Below, piece by piece: positions 51,817-60,693 of a stretch of DNA of 64,000 bases. This stretch comes from Desulfuromusa kysingii (GTDB lineage: Bacteria > Desulfobacterota > Desulfuromonadia > Desulfuromonadales > Geopsychrobacteraceae). Location: positions 80,885 to 144,884 of the forward strand of contig NZ_FNQN01000001.1 in the NCBI RefSeq assembly GCF_900107645.1, written 5' to 3'. Numbering within the stretch: the stretch's first letter is position 1; every line of letters begins with the position of its first letter. A model generated the notes under the pieces. It was given only the letters and a program-made list of their open reading frames with translations, searched no databases and had not been told where the DNA came from. A program made the translations under genes and the position numbers.

Positions 51817-53001
51817 ATGGCAGTAAATAACAGCGAAACAATGACCATCAATATGGGGCCTCAGCATCCGTCAACACACGGTGTGCTGCAGCTGATTCTT
51901 GAGCTTGATGGTGAGATTGTAACGAAGGCGACTCCGCATATAGGTTTTCTCCATCGGGGTATAGAGAAGCTTTCAGAGCATCGGACCTACCATCAGATTA
52001 TTCCCTTGACTGACCGGCTTGATTATCTGGCACCGATGAGTAACAACCTCGGTTATGTCTTAGCGGTTGAAAAGTTACTGGGGATTACCGATGAGATTCC
52101 GGAACGGGTGCAGCGGATTCGTGTCATTATGGCTGAGTTGACCCGGTTAAAGAGTCACTTGGTGTGGTTGGCAACCCATGCTCTCGATATCGGCGCAATG
52201 ACTGTTTTCCTCTATTGTTTTCGTGAGCGTGAATGTATCACTGATATCTATGAGAAGGTCTCAGGGGCGCGGATGACATCCAATTACTTTCGCGTCGGTG
52301 GCCTTTCGGCAGATCTACCGGATGGCCTCGAAGGAGAAATTCGTGATTTTGCCGAATCTATGCCTGGGCACATTGAAGAATATGAAGGGTTGCTGACCGG
52401 GAACAGAATCTGGCAGAAGAGAACCATCGGTGTTGGCAAGATCAGCGCCGAAGCTGCTATTGATATCGGTATCACCGGACCAGCATTAAGAGCTTCAGGT
52501 GTCGATTGGGATTTGCGACGCGACAATCCTTATAGTGGTTATGACGATTATGATTTTGAGGTTCCGGTCAGAACGGGCTGTGATACTTTTGACCGCTACA
52601 AGGTTCGTCTCGATGAGATGCGCCAATCTGCCCGGATTGTTTTGCAAGCACTAGACAAGCTTAAACCCGGTCCAATTTTGGCTGATTGCCCCAAAATCGT
52701 TCTGCCCTCCAAAAAAGATGTCGTCAATAATATTGAAAGTTTGATCCACCACTTCAAAATTGTGACAGAGGGTTTTAAGACCGAACCGGGTGAAATTTAT
52801 CATGGTATCGAGGCTCCTAAAGGGGAACTCGGATTTTATCTTGTAGCTGATGGTTCTGCTTATCCATTCAGGATGAAGATCAGACCACCATCATTTGTCA
52901 ATTTGCAAGGATTGCCGCAGATGGTCGAGGGTCGGCTACTCGCTGATGTTGTCGCTGTCATCGGGACACTTGATATCGTTCTGGGTGAAATTGATCGTTA
53001 G
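51817..53001 (+). CDS. nuoD: NADH-quinone oxidoreductase subunit D
   Basis: A 394-residue protein. MGPQHPSTHGVLQLILELDG, IGFLHRGIEKL, DRLDYLAPMSNNLGY and PKGELGFYLVADGSAYPFRM carry the quinone-site His and Tyr. The fold is derived from [NiFe]-hydrogenase large subunits; the metal Cys are absent, as expected. After it, where many operons have nuoE, nuoF and nuoG, comes nuoH. Confidence 0.97.
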   Translation: MAVNNSETMTINMGPQHPSTHGVLQLILELDGEIVTKATPHIGFLHRGIEKLSEHRTYHQIIPLTDRLDYLAPMSNNLGYVLAVEKLLGITDEIPERVQRIRVIMAELTRLKSHLVWLATHALDIGAMTVFLYCFRERECITDIYEKVSGARMTSNYFRVGGLSADLPDGLEGEIRDFAESMPGHIEEYEGLLTGNRIWQKRTIGVGKISAEAAIDIGITGPALRASGVDWDLRRDNPYSGYDDYDFEVPVRTGCDTFDRYKVRLDEMRQSARIVLQALDKLKPGPILADCPKIVLPSKKDVVNNIESLIHHFKIVTEGFKTEPGEIYHGIEAPKGELGFYLVADGSAYPFRMKIRPPSFVNLQGLPQMVEGRLLADVVAVIGTLDIVLGEIDR

Positions 53002-53104
53002 GTATAATCGTTTGGATTTCCTACATAAATATTTGGATTGCCGGTAGAAATTGCCGGCGTTAAACGGCAGAGATGCCATAGACTGATGAAGGAAGAGGAT
53101 GGTC

Positions 53105-54163
53105 ATGACGCCAGAAGTTTTGACACTCTCGGAAACGCCTTGGTTATTTACAGGGGTCATGCTGGGGAAGATTATAGTGGCTTTTGTAGCGACGTTGTTA
53201 ATCGTCGCTTATGCAACCTATGCGGAGCGTAAAATAATTGGCAGGATGCAGACCCGTATGGGGCCGAATATGACCGGACCGAAAGGTCTATTGCAACCAA
53301 TTGCAGATGGTTTGAAACTGTTTTTTAAAGAAGATATCATCCCGTCGCAGTCCCATTGGTTTGCTTTTATTCTTGCCCCAATGATGATTCTCGCCCCGGC
53401 CTTTGTCTCAATTGCGGTTGTCCCTTTTGGTGGCGATCTGCAATTTACTTATGACGGGACTCTTTATGCCGTGCCGATGCAGATCACCGATTTGAATATC
53501 GGCTTGCTTTTTATCGTTGCTATGGCGGGTCTCGGGGTTTACGGAATTGTGTTGGCCGGGCTGGCTTCAAACAGCAAGTATGCGTTACTTGGCGGGATCC
53601 GCTCTACGGCGCAGATGATCTCTTACGAACTGGCTGTCGGCCTTTCTGTTGTTGCTATTTTTATGCTCTCAGAAACTCTGAGTTTGCGCGGCATCGTCGC
53701 GGTACAACAGTTGCCTTTATGGGGCAGTGATTCCCTCAGTTTTCTTCCGAACTGGTATATTTTTACTCAACCTTTGGCTTTCTGCCTATTTGTTGTTGGT
53801 TCAATGGCAGAGATCAACCGGACTCCGTTTGATTTACCTGAAGCTGAGACCGAATTGGTCTCTGGGTTTTGTACCGAATATTCTGCCATGAAGTACGCGC
53901 TCTTTTTTATGGCTGAATACGCCAATATGATTACTGTCTCTGCTGTAACAACGACACTGTTCTTAGGTGGATGGGGTGGGCCATTTTGGGGCTGGATCAA
54001 CTTTTTGATTAAAGTATTTGCGTTTATGTTCTTCTTCATCTGGATTCGGGCCACTTTCCCGCGTCTTCGTTACGACCAGTTGATGTACCTAGGCTGGAAA
54101 ATAATGCTCCCGCTGGCGCTTGTAAATATTGTCATTACGGGCATTGCAATTCTACTCTGGTAG
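53105..54163 (+). CDS. nuoH: NADH-quinone oxidoreductase subunit H
   Basis: A 352-residue membrane protein with about eight helices. ATG 53105 follows GAGG by six bases; ATG 53099 is an equal alternative. ERKIIGRMQTRMGPN, ADGLKLFFKEDIIP, EINRTPFDLPEAETELVSGF and RATFPRLRYDQLM are the signature loops that form the quinone tunnel with NuoB and NuoD. The 103 bp before it contain a small GCCGG/CCGGC hairpin and no nuoE-G remnant I can see. Confidence 0.96.
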   Translation: MTPEVLTLSETPWLFTGVMLGKIIVAFVATLLIVAYATYAERKIIGRMQTRMGPNMTGPKGLLQPIADGLKLFFKEDIIPSQSHWFAFILAPMMILAPAFVSIAVVPFGGDLQFTYDGTLYAVPMQITDLNIGLLFIVAMAGLGVYGIVLAGLASNSKYALLGGIRSTAQMISYELAVGLSVVAIFMLSETLSLRGIVAVQQLPLWGSDSLSFLPNWYIFTQPLAFCLFVVGSMAEINRTPFDLPEAETELVSGFCTEYSAMKYALFFMAEYANMITVSAVTTTLFLGGWGGPFWGWINFLIKVFAFMFFFIWIRATFPRLRYDQLMYLGWKIMLPLALVNIVITGIAILLW

Positions 54164-54190
54164 TAACCAAACGTTGCGTAGAGGATAGAT

Positions 54191-54589
54191 ATGTTTAAAG
54201 AGTTTGCCAAAGGTTTGAGTATTACGCTGAAGCATTTAATGCCGGGAAACTGTACAACGATACAGTATCCGAAGCAAAAAATGCAGGTGTCTCCCCGTTT
54301 TCGTGGACTGCATCGGTTGATCCCGGCCCAAGATCGCGAGAAATGTGTCGCCTGTTATCTGTGTCCGACCGTGTGCCCAGCGAAATGTATCACCGTTGTT
54401 GCTGCAGAAAATGAAGCGGGTGAAAAGTATCCGGAGGTTTTCGAGATTGATCTGTTGCGTTGTATCTTCTGCGGTTACTGTGTTGAGGCATGCCCGAAAG
54501 AAGCAATAGAAATGACTGATGCTTACGAACTGGCAAACTTTACCCGTGAAGATTTTGGCTTTGACAAGCAACGTCTTCTCAAGTCGTAA
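54191..54589 (+). CDS. nuoI: NADH-quinone oxidoreductase subunit I
   Basis: A 132-residue protein with two [4Fe-4S] motifs, CVACYLCPTVCPAKC and CIFCGYCVEACPKEA, that hold clusters N6a and N6b. PRFRGLHRLIP and FTREDFGFDKQRLL are conserved. In complexes without NuoEFG, this subunit is a likely docking point for ferredoxin or flavodoxin. Confidence 0.97.
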   Translation: MFKEFAKGLSITLKHLMPGNCTTIQYPKQKMQVSPRFRGLHRLIPAQDREKCVACYLCPTVCPAKCITVVAAENEAGEKYPEVFEIDLLRCIFCGYCVEACPKEAIEMTDAYELANFTREDFGFDKQRLLKS

Positions 54590-54607
54590 GAAGGAGTTCA
54601 GGTTATC

Positions 54608-55111
54608 ATGGAAGCGATTCTTTTTTATCTCACTGCGACGGTTGCAATTATTTCGGCAATTTTTGTCACTCAATGTCGAAATCCAGTCAACAGTGCATTG
54701 AATCTGATTACCACATTTCTTTGTCTGGCAGTGTTTTACATCATGTTAGAGTCACCGTTTATGGCTGCTATTCAAATTATGGTTTATGCCGGGGCAATTA
54801 TGGTGCTTATTGTCTTTGTCATCATGTTGTTGAACCTTGGATTGGCCGTTAAATCTCGCTATACCCACGGAGTCCCTGCTGCTGGAATTCTTGCTGCTCT
54901 GGTTTTATTTGTGGTCAATTATTTTATCAGAGCTGGAGAGGCGACAGGAACTGGTGGCAATATAACCAGCGAAGTGATAACGAGTTATGGCCACACCGAG
55001 CTGATTGGCCGAGCCATGTTTGTTGACTTTTTACTCCCCTTTGAGATTGCTTCGATCTTGCTGTTAGTTGCAATTGTCGGTGCTGTTGTCCTCTCAAAGC
55101 GCGAAGTTTAA
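54608..55111 (+). CDS. nuoJ: NADH-quinone oxidoreductase subunit J
   Basis: A 167-residue protein with five helices; AAIQIMVYAGAIMVLIVFVI contains the pi-bulge helix important for coupling. AAGGAG precedes the ATG. It ends 25 bp before nuoK. Confidence 0.95.
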   Translation: MEAILFYLTATVAIISAIFVTQCRNPVNSALNLITTFLCLAVFYIMLESPFMAAIQIMVYAGAIMVLIVFVIMLLNLGLAVKSRYTHGVPAAGILAALVLFVVNYFIRAGEATGTGGNITSEVITSYGHTELIGRAMFVDFLLPFEIASILLLVAIVGAVVLSKREV

Positions 55112-55136
55112 TCGAGATTACCCCGGGAGATTATCA

Positions 55137-55439
55137 ATGATTACCGTAAATCACTATCTGCTGCTGAGCGCTATTCTGTTCGCCATCGGAACATTCGGTG
55201 TGCTGACTCGCAAGAATGCCATTGTTATTTTTATGTGTATCGAGGTGATGCTCAACTCTGTGAATCTGACTTTCATTGCGTTGTCACGTCATGTTGGCAA
55301 TATGGACGGGCAGATTTTTGTTTTTTTTGTCATGACGGTTGCTGCTGCTGAAGCAGCAGTAGGTTTAGCGTTGATGATCGCATTTTATCGGAACAAAGAT
55401 TCCATCGATGTCGACGATTTCAATATGCTCAAATGGTGA
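55137..55439 (+). CDS. nuoK: NADH-quinone oxidoreductase subunit K
   Basis: A 100-residue, three-helix protein from ATG 55137 (GGGAG upstream). IVIFMCIEVMLNSVNLTFIA and FVMTVAAAEAAVGLALMIAF carry the two membrane Glu of the proton path. Confidence 0.96.
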   Translation: MITVNHYLLLSAILFAIGTFGVLTRKNAIVIFMCIEVMLNSVNLTFIALSRHVGNMDGQIFVFFVMTVAAAEAAVGLALMIAFYRNKDSIDVDDFNMLKW

Positions 55440-55481
55440 TCACTCCACTTTTACGGGTGTTTCAACTGATAGGAGAGTTTG

Positions 55482-57443
55482 ATGTACAGTAATCTGTGGC
55501 TCATCCCATTTTTCCCTCTGGTCGGGGCTATTTTTAATGGCCTATTCGGCAAGAAAATTAAAAATGAAGCGGTCATCGGTGGCATTGCTACCGGACTGAT
55601 GTTTCTTTCATTTTTAGTTGCAGCTCAAAACTTTATTAAGTTGCTGGGTGATTCTGAGAAGGTTCATGAGCTCGTTCTCGCTTCCTGGATAACCGTCGGC
55701 AACTTTCATTTGAACTGGGAGCTGCTGCTGGATCCATTGTCTGCAGTGATGATTATGGTGGTCACCGGTGTCGGTACCTTGATTCATCTCTATTCAATCG
55801 GATATATGCACGGTGAAGTTGGGTTTTACCGGTTTTTCAGTTATATGAATCTGTTTGCCTTTTCGATGCTGATGCTGGTTCTCGGCGGCAATGCTCTCGT
55901 CATGTTCGTCGGTTGGGAAGGAGTCGGTCTCTGTTCATATCTATTGATTGGCTACTACTACGAGAAGAAAAGTGCCAGCACTGCGGCTAATAAAGCATTT
56001 ATTGTTAATCGTGTTGGTGATTTCGGGTTTCTTTGTGGATTATTTACCCTGTTCTGGGCTCTGGCCAGTAAAGGAGTCTGGACACTAAATTTTGTTAAGA
56101 TTGCTGAAAGTGGACATCTGCTCGAATCTGGTGGCCTCTTAGTCACCGTTGTGACCCTCTGTTTCTTTTTGGGCGCTACTGGGAAATCGGCACAGATCCC
56201 TCTTTTTACTTGGCTTCCTGATGCGATGGAAGGCCCAACCCCCGTCTCAGCTTTAATCCATGCAGCGACGATGGTAACAGCCGGTGTTTACATGATCGGG
56301 CGAATGAATGGTCTGTTTGCGATGGCCCCTGCGACGATGATGACAATTGCTATCGTTGGTGGTTTGACCGCATTCTTTGCCGCAACGATCGGTTTGGCGC
56401 AAAACGATATTAAACGGGTTCTCGCCTACTCAACCGTCTCTCAATTGGGATACATGTTCTTGGCTATGGGTGTTGGTGCTTTTTCAGCTGGGATCTTCCA
56501 TTTGATGACCCATGCTTTCTTTAAGGCCTGTCTGTTTCTTGGTTCTGGTTCGGTTATCCATGGTATGCACCATGCGTATCATCACGCTCACCTGCACGAT
56601 GATCCTCAAGATATGCGGAATATGGGTGGTTTACGGAAAAAGATGCCAATCACGTTTATCACTTTTCTGGTGTCAACTATTGCCATCTCCGGGATTCCGT
56701 TATTCTCAGGGTTTTTCTCTAAAGATGAAATTCTTTGGTGGTCATTTGGTTCAACCCGTGGACATTGGATGCTCTGGGTCCTCGGTGCCGCAGCCGCAGG
56801 GATGACAGCCTTCTATATGTTCCGTCTGGTATTCATGACCTTCTTTGGTGAGCAGAAAACCGACTCACGTGCAAAAGATCACATTCCAGAGTCGCCCTTT
56901 ACCATTACGATTCCGCTGATGGTTCTTGGCCTCCTCGCTGTTATCGGTGGGTATATCGGGATTCCAGCAGTGCTTGGGGGATCAAACCGGTTTGAACATT
57001 TCCTCGCTCCAGTCTTTGAGCATGCTCAACATCTCAACGAAATTCATGCCCATGGTTCCCACGCGACTGAATATACATTGATGGCTATATCGGTTGCGAT
57101 CGCCATTGTCGGGATCTTCACAGCATGGGTGATGTACATCAAGAACCCGGAATTACCTGCAAAATTTGTTGCCAAATATAGTCGAGCCCACAGGGTTATA
57201 TTCAATAAGTGGTACATCGATGAACTATACGAAGCTGTCTTTGTCGTCCCCTGTAAAAGAATCGGTACTTTTTTATGGAAGGACGTGGATGTCAAAGTCG
57301 TTGACGGTGTTGTGAATGGTTGCGCCTGGGTTGTCAAGGGACTTGGAACGGGTCTGCGTTATACACAGTCCGGTTACCTGTATAACTACGCGATGGCCAT
57401 GGTGGTCGGCGTGGTCGTGATCGTCGGCTTTTTTGTCTTTTAG
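55482..57443 (+). CDS. nuoL: NADH-quinone oxidoreductase subunit L
   Basis: A 653-residue antiporter-like subunit from ATG 55482 behind AGGAGA. GWEGVGLCSYLLIGYYY, FTWLPDAMEGPTPVSALIHA and STVSQLGYMFLAMG are the MrpA-like core with the key Lys and Glu. The long lateral helix follows in the C-terminal third. Confidence 0.97.
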   Translation: MYSNLWLIPFFPLVGAIFNGLFGKKIKNEAVIGGIATGLMFLSFLVAAQNFIKLLGDSEKVHELVLASWITVGNFHLNWELLLDPLSAVMIMVVTGVGTLIHLYSIGYMHGEVGFYRFFSYMNLFAFSMLMLVLGGNALVMFVGWEGVGLCSYLLIGYYYEKKSASTAANKAFIVNRVGDFGFLCGLFTLFWALASKGVWTLNFVKIAESGHLLESGGLLVTVVTLCFFLGATGKSAQIPLFTWLPDAMEGPTPVSALIHAATMVTAGVYMIGRMNGLFAMAPATMMTIAIVGGLTAFFAATIGLAQNDIKRVLAYSTVSQLGYMFLAMGVGAFSAGIFHLMTHAFFKACLFLGSGSVIHGMHHAYHHAHLHDDPQDMRNMGGLRKKMPITFITFLVSTIAISGIPLFSGFFSKDEILWWSFGSTRGHWMLWVLGAAAAGMTAFYMFRLVFMTFFGEQKTDSRAKDHIPESPFTITIPLMVLGLLAVIGGYIGIPAVLGGSNRFEHFLAPVFEHAQHLNEIHAHGSHATEYTLMAISVAIAIVGIFTAWVMYIKNPELPAKFVAKYSRAHRVIFNKWYIDELYEAVFVVPCKRIGTFLWKDVDVKVVDGVVNGCAWVVKGLGTGLRYTQSGYLYNYAMAMVVGVVVIVGFFVF

Positions 57444-57501
57444 TTAATAATTTTATTTGTTCGCCAGCGAATTACGATAAAGTTACAAGGAGCGATTCCA
57501 C

Positions 57502-59088
57502 ATGGCTGATTACCTTCTCAGTATTATGACTTTCTTCCCATTGTTGGGGGTACTGGTTCTTCTGTTTATCCCACGAGACAATGGTGCATTGCTTAAAATG
57601 TCTACCCTCGCAGTCTCTTTGGTAACATTTGCAATCAGCTTGCCTCTTGCATTTGACAATGTTTTTGCGACCTCTGGTGCGATGCAGTATCGTGAATTCC
57701 ACGAGTGGATTAATGTCGGTAACTTTTTCCAGATGAATTATAACCTTGGGGTTGATGGTATCAGCCTTTGGTTGGTTATGTTGACGACTTTTATCACGCC
57801 GCTTGCCATTCTATCGACCTGGAATGCAATTGATAAAAATATTAAGGGCTTTATGGCAATGCTATTGCTGCTTGAAACCGGCATGCTTGGCGCATTTGTC
57901 TCCATTGACCTCTTCTTGTTCTATATCTTCTGGGAATTGATGCTGATCCCGATGTACTTCTTAATCGGTATCTGGGGCGGTAAAAACAGAATTTATGCGG
58001 CGGTCAAGTTCTTCATCTACACTGCTGTTGGTTCACTGTTGATGCTGGTTGCCATCATGTTCATCTACTACTTTGCCGTAAAAAGCGGCGCTCCAATGAA
58101 TGGCTTTAGTATTGAGGAATTTTACAAGTTAGATCTCCCCTATAACGCTCAATTCTGGCTGTTTATGGCATTTGGGCTCAGCTTTGCGATCAAAGTTCCG
58201 ATGTTCCCACTGCATACGTGGTTGCCCGATGCCCATACCGAAGCACCAACCGCTGGCTCAGTTATTTTGGCTGCAGTGCTGCTGAAAATGGGGACCTACG
58301 GGTATGTGCGTTTTGCGATGCCGCTGTTTCCAGAAGCCTTGCCGACATTTATCCCCTTCTTGGCTTTTTTGAGTGTCGTCGGGATTATCTATGGCTCGCT
58401 AGTTGCGATGATGCAGGACGATATCAAGAAGCTGGTCGCCTATTCATCTGTTGCCCACCTTGGGTTTGTTATGCTTGGGGTTTTTGCCCTGAATATGCAG
58501 GGTTTGGCTGGTGGCATGATCCAGATGATCAATCATGGTATTTCGACAGGTGCACTCTTCCTCATCGTTGGCTTTATTTATGAGCGTCGTCACACCCGGT
58601 TGATTACTGAATTTGGTGGTATCGCCACGAAGATGCCAATATTTGCAACAATTTTTATGATTGTGACCTTCTCTTCAATTGGCTTGCCTGGAACCAATGG
58701 CTTTATTGGTGAGTTCTTGGCGTTGATGGGGGCGTTCCAAGGTGGATTGCGCTGGTACGCAGTTTTTGCCACCTCAGGTGTCATTCTGGCCGCGATCTAT
58801 ATGCTATGGGTCTATCAACGGGTGATGTTCGGTAAAGTAACCAATCCGAAAAATGAGAATCTCAAAGACTTGTCTGTTCGCGAAATTGTGATTATGTTGC
58901 CGCTGTTACTGTTTATCTTCTGGATTGGTATTTATCCAAATACCTTCTTTTCCAAGATGAATCCAGCGATGGAAAAAATGTTGATGCAGATGGGAGCAAA
59001 TCCTGTTGCGGTTGTCGAGATGCAACAACCGACAGTGGCGCACGTCGGACTGGATGATCAAGCCCAGACCGTTGTCCACAACGATTAA
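57502..59088 (+). CDS. nuoM: NADH-quinone oxidoreductase subunit M
   Basis: A 528-residue antiporter-like subunit. FYIFWELMLIPMYFLIGIWG has the essential Glu; FPLHTWLPDAHTEAPTAGSV and YSSVAHLGFVMLGVF follow. CAAGGAG precedes the ATG. The C-terminal tail (about 40 residues) after the last helix is polar and longer than in E. coli. Confidence 0.97.
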   Translation: MADYLLSIMTFFPLLGVLVLLFIPRDNGALLKMSTLAVSLVTFAISLPLAFDNVFATSGAMQYREFHEWINVGNFFQMNYNLGVDGISLWLVMLTTFITPLAILSTWNAIDKNIKGFMAMLLLLETGMLGAFVSIDLFLFYIFWELMLIPMYFLIGIWGGKNRIYAAVKFFIYTAVGSLLMLVAIMFIYYFAVKSGAPMNGFSIEEFYKLDLPYNAQFWLFMAFGLSFAIKVPMFPLHTWLPDAHTEAPTAGSVILAAVLLKMGTYGYVRFAMPLFPEALPTFIPFLAFLSVVGIIYGSLVAMMQDDIKKLVAYSSVAHLGFVMLGVFALNMQGLAGGMIQMINHGISTGALFLIVGFIYERRHTRLITEFGGIATKMPIFATIFMIVTFSSIGLPGTNGFIGEFLALMGAFQGGLRWYAVFATSGVILAAIYMLWVYQRVMFGKVTNPKNENLKDLSVREIVIMLPLLLFIFWIGIYPNTFFSKMNPAMEKMLMQMGANPVAVVEMQQPTVAHVGLDDQAQTVVHND

Positions 59089-59147
59089 TAGAAGATAAAG
59101 ATCTATAATTAAAGATATAAATAACACTGGTTCCGAGGAGCTATTAG

Positions 59148-60608
59148 ATGGAAAACCTGGTTCAAGAAGCCATCCAGAATGTAAATATGCAAGCAATCAT
59201 GCCTTCACTGGTTCTCAGTGGTTTGGCCATGGTGCTATTGATGGTCTCAGTTTTTTCAAAACGTGGGAGTAGCACTCACGTGGCCTGGCTGAGTGTCTTA
59301 GCTCTGATCGTGACTGGGTTTGTTGCCCTAACCGGTTGGAATAATCCGCAGTCAGGGTTTGCAGGAAGCGTTTTGTTTGACAACTTTGCGACTTTCTTCA
59401 GCATGATCTGTATTGTCGCTGCAGGGTTGACAATTCTCATGTCGGATGACTATCTGCGGCGGGAAAATTTCCCTGTCAGCGAATATTATCCACTGATCCT
59501 GTTTACGACTGCCGGAGCTATGTGGATGGCATCAGGGACCGATCTGATGACGATATTCCTCGGGCTGGAAGTCTTATCGGTGTCCCTTTATGTGTTAGCC
59601 GGATTTTTCCGTCATCAGACGCGCTCCAATGAGGCGGGTTTGAAATACTTTTTCCTCGGTGCCTTTTCTACTGGATTCTTGCTTTATGGGGTCGCTCTTC
59701 TTTATGGCGTCACCGGTACCACCAAGGTTGAGGGGATTGCTGCCTATGTGCGTGCTAATCCCGACGCGGCGTTGAATACAATGTTTATTGCCGGTGGTTT
59801 GCTGTTGCTGGTTGGTTTTCTGTTTAAAGTTGCTGCAGCTCCCTTCCATATGTGGACACCTGATGTCTATCAGGGTGCGCCGACACCAATTACTGCATTT
59901 ATGAGCGCTGGACCAAAGGCCGCTGCTTTTGCTGCCTTGATGCGGGTCATGATTGTCGGCTTAGATGGCTTGCAGTCCGAATTGACGACATTGTTTTGGA
60001 TCCTTGCCGTTTTAACCATGACTATTGGTAACTTTGTTGCTTTGAGTCAAAAAGATCTTAAGCGGATGCTGGCATATTCGTCAATTTCCCACGCTGGTTA
60101 CGCCTTAGTTGGTCTGGTGGCTTGGAATGAAATAGGTCTATCTGCCATTTTGTTCTACATGTTAGTTTATACTTTCATGAATATGGGTGCCTTTGCCGTT
60201 CTTGTTCTGATCGGTAAACAAGGTGAAAATAATCTGAATTTAGATGGCATAGCTGGGCTCGGCTATAAAAAACCAGTTCTAGGGGTTGTGCTGACGATAT
60301 TTCTCCTCTCATTGATGGGGATACCACCAACGGCAGGTTTCATCGGTAAGTTTTATATGTTCTCTGGAGCCGTTGAAGCTGGATATATCTGGTTGGCTGT
60401 TATCGGAGTGCTCAATTCAGCGGTCTCTTTGTATTATTATCTTCGTGTGGTGGTGCAAATGTATTTTAAAGATCCAGCAGAGGACTTTTCTTGGGTTTCC
60501 ATCAATGTGCCGACCGCTATTTCGATAGCAATTTCACTCGGTGGTGTTCTCTACATGGGGATGTTCCCAAATACATTAATGCAACTGGCAAAATTAGCTG
60601 GTTTCTAG
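59148..60608 (+). CDS. nuoN: NADH-quinone oxidoreductase subunit N
   Basis: A 486-residue antiporter-like subunit. FLGLEVLSVSLYVLAGFFR, FHMWTPDVYQGAPTPITAFM and YSSISHAGYALVGLVAW are the family signatures. GAGGAG precedes the ATG. It closes the 11-gene operon and is followed by a strong terminator. Confidence 0.97.
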   Translation: MENLVQEAIQNVNMQAIMPSLVLSGLAMVLLMVSVFSKRGSSTHVAWLSVLALIVTGFVALTGWNNPQSGFAGSVLFDNFATFFSMICIVAAGLTILMSDDYLRRENFPVSEYYPLILFTTAGAMWMASGTDLMTIFLGLEVLSVSLYVLAGFFRHQTRSNEAGLKYFFLGAFSTGFLLYGVALLYGVTGTTKVEGIAAYVRANPDAALNTMFIAGGLLLLVGFLFKVAAAPFHMWTPDVYQGAPTPITAFMSAGPKAAAFAALMRVMIVGLDGLQSELTTLFWILAVLTMTIGNFVALSQKDLKRMLAYSSISHAGYALVGLVAWNEIGLSAILFYMLVYTFMNMGAFAVLVLIGKQGENNLNLDGIAGLGYKKPVLGVVLTIFLLSLMGIPPTAGFIGKFYMFSGAVEAGYIWLAVIGVLNSAVSLYYYLRVVVQMYFKDPAEDFSWVSINVPTAISIAISLGGVLYMGMFPNTLMQLAKLAGF

Positions 60609-60625
60609 ATATAGAATTGAAGCAA

Positions 60626-60658
60626 AAAACCCTTCAGCTTGCTGAGGGGTTTTTTTTT
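60626..60658 (+). terminator. Intrinsic terminator of the nuo operon
   Basis: CCCTTCAGC-tt-GCTGAGGGG forms a 9-bp stem with one G-T pair, flanked by six As and nine Ts, 18 bp after nuoN. Confidence 0.94.
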
Positions 60659-60693
60659 GCCTTTTATCGGCTGATATCGTCTAGAATCAGGAG

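Noticed and set aside
53002..53104. Possible remnant of nuoE-G between nuoD and nuoH
   Set aside because: Only 103 bp are available and no Cys-rich or thioredoxin-like coding trace is visible; only a small 5-bp hairpin is seen.
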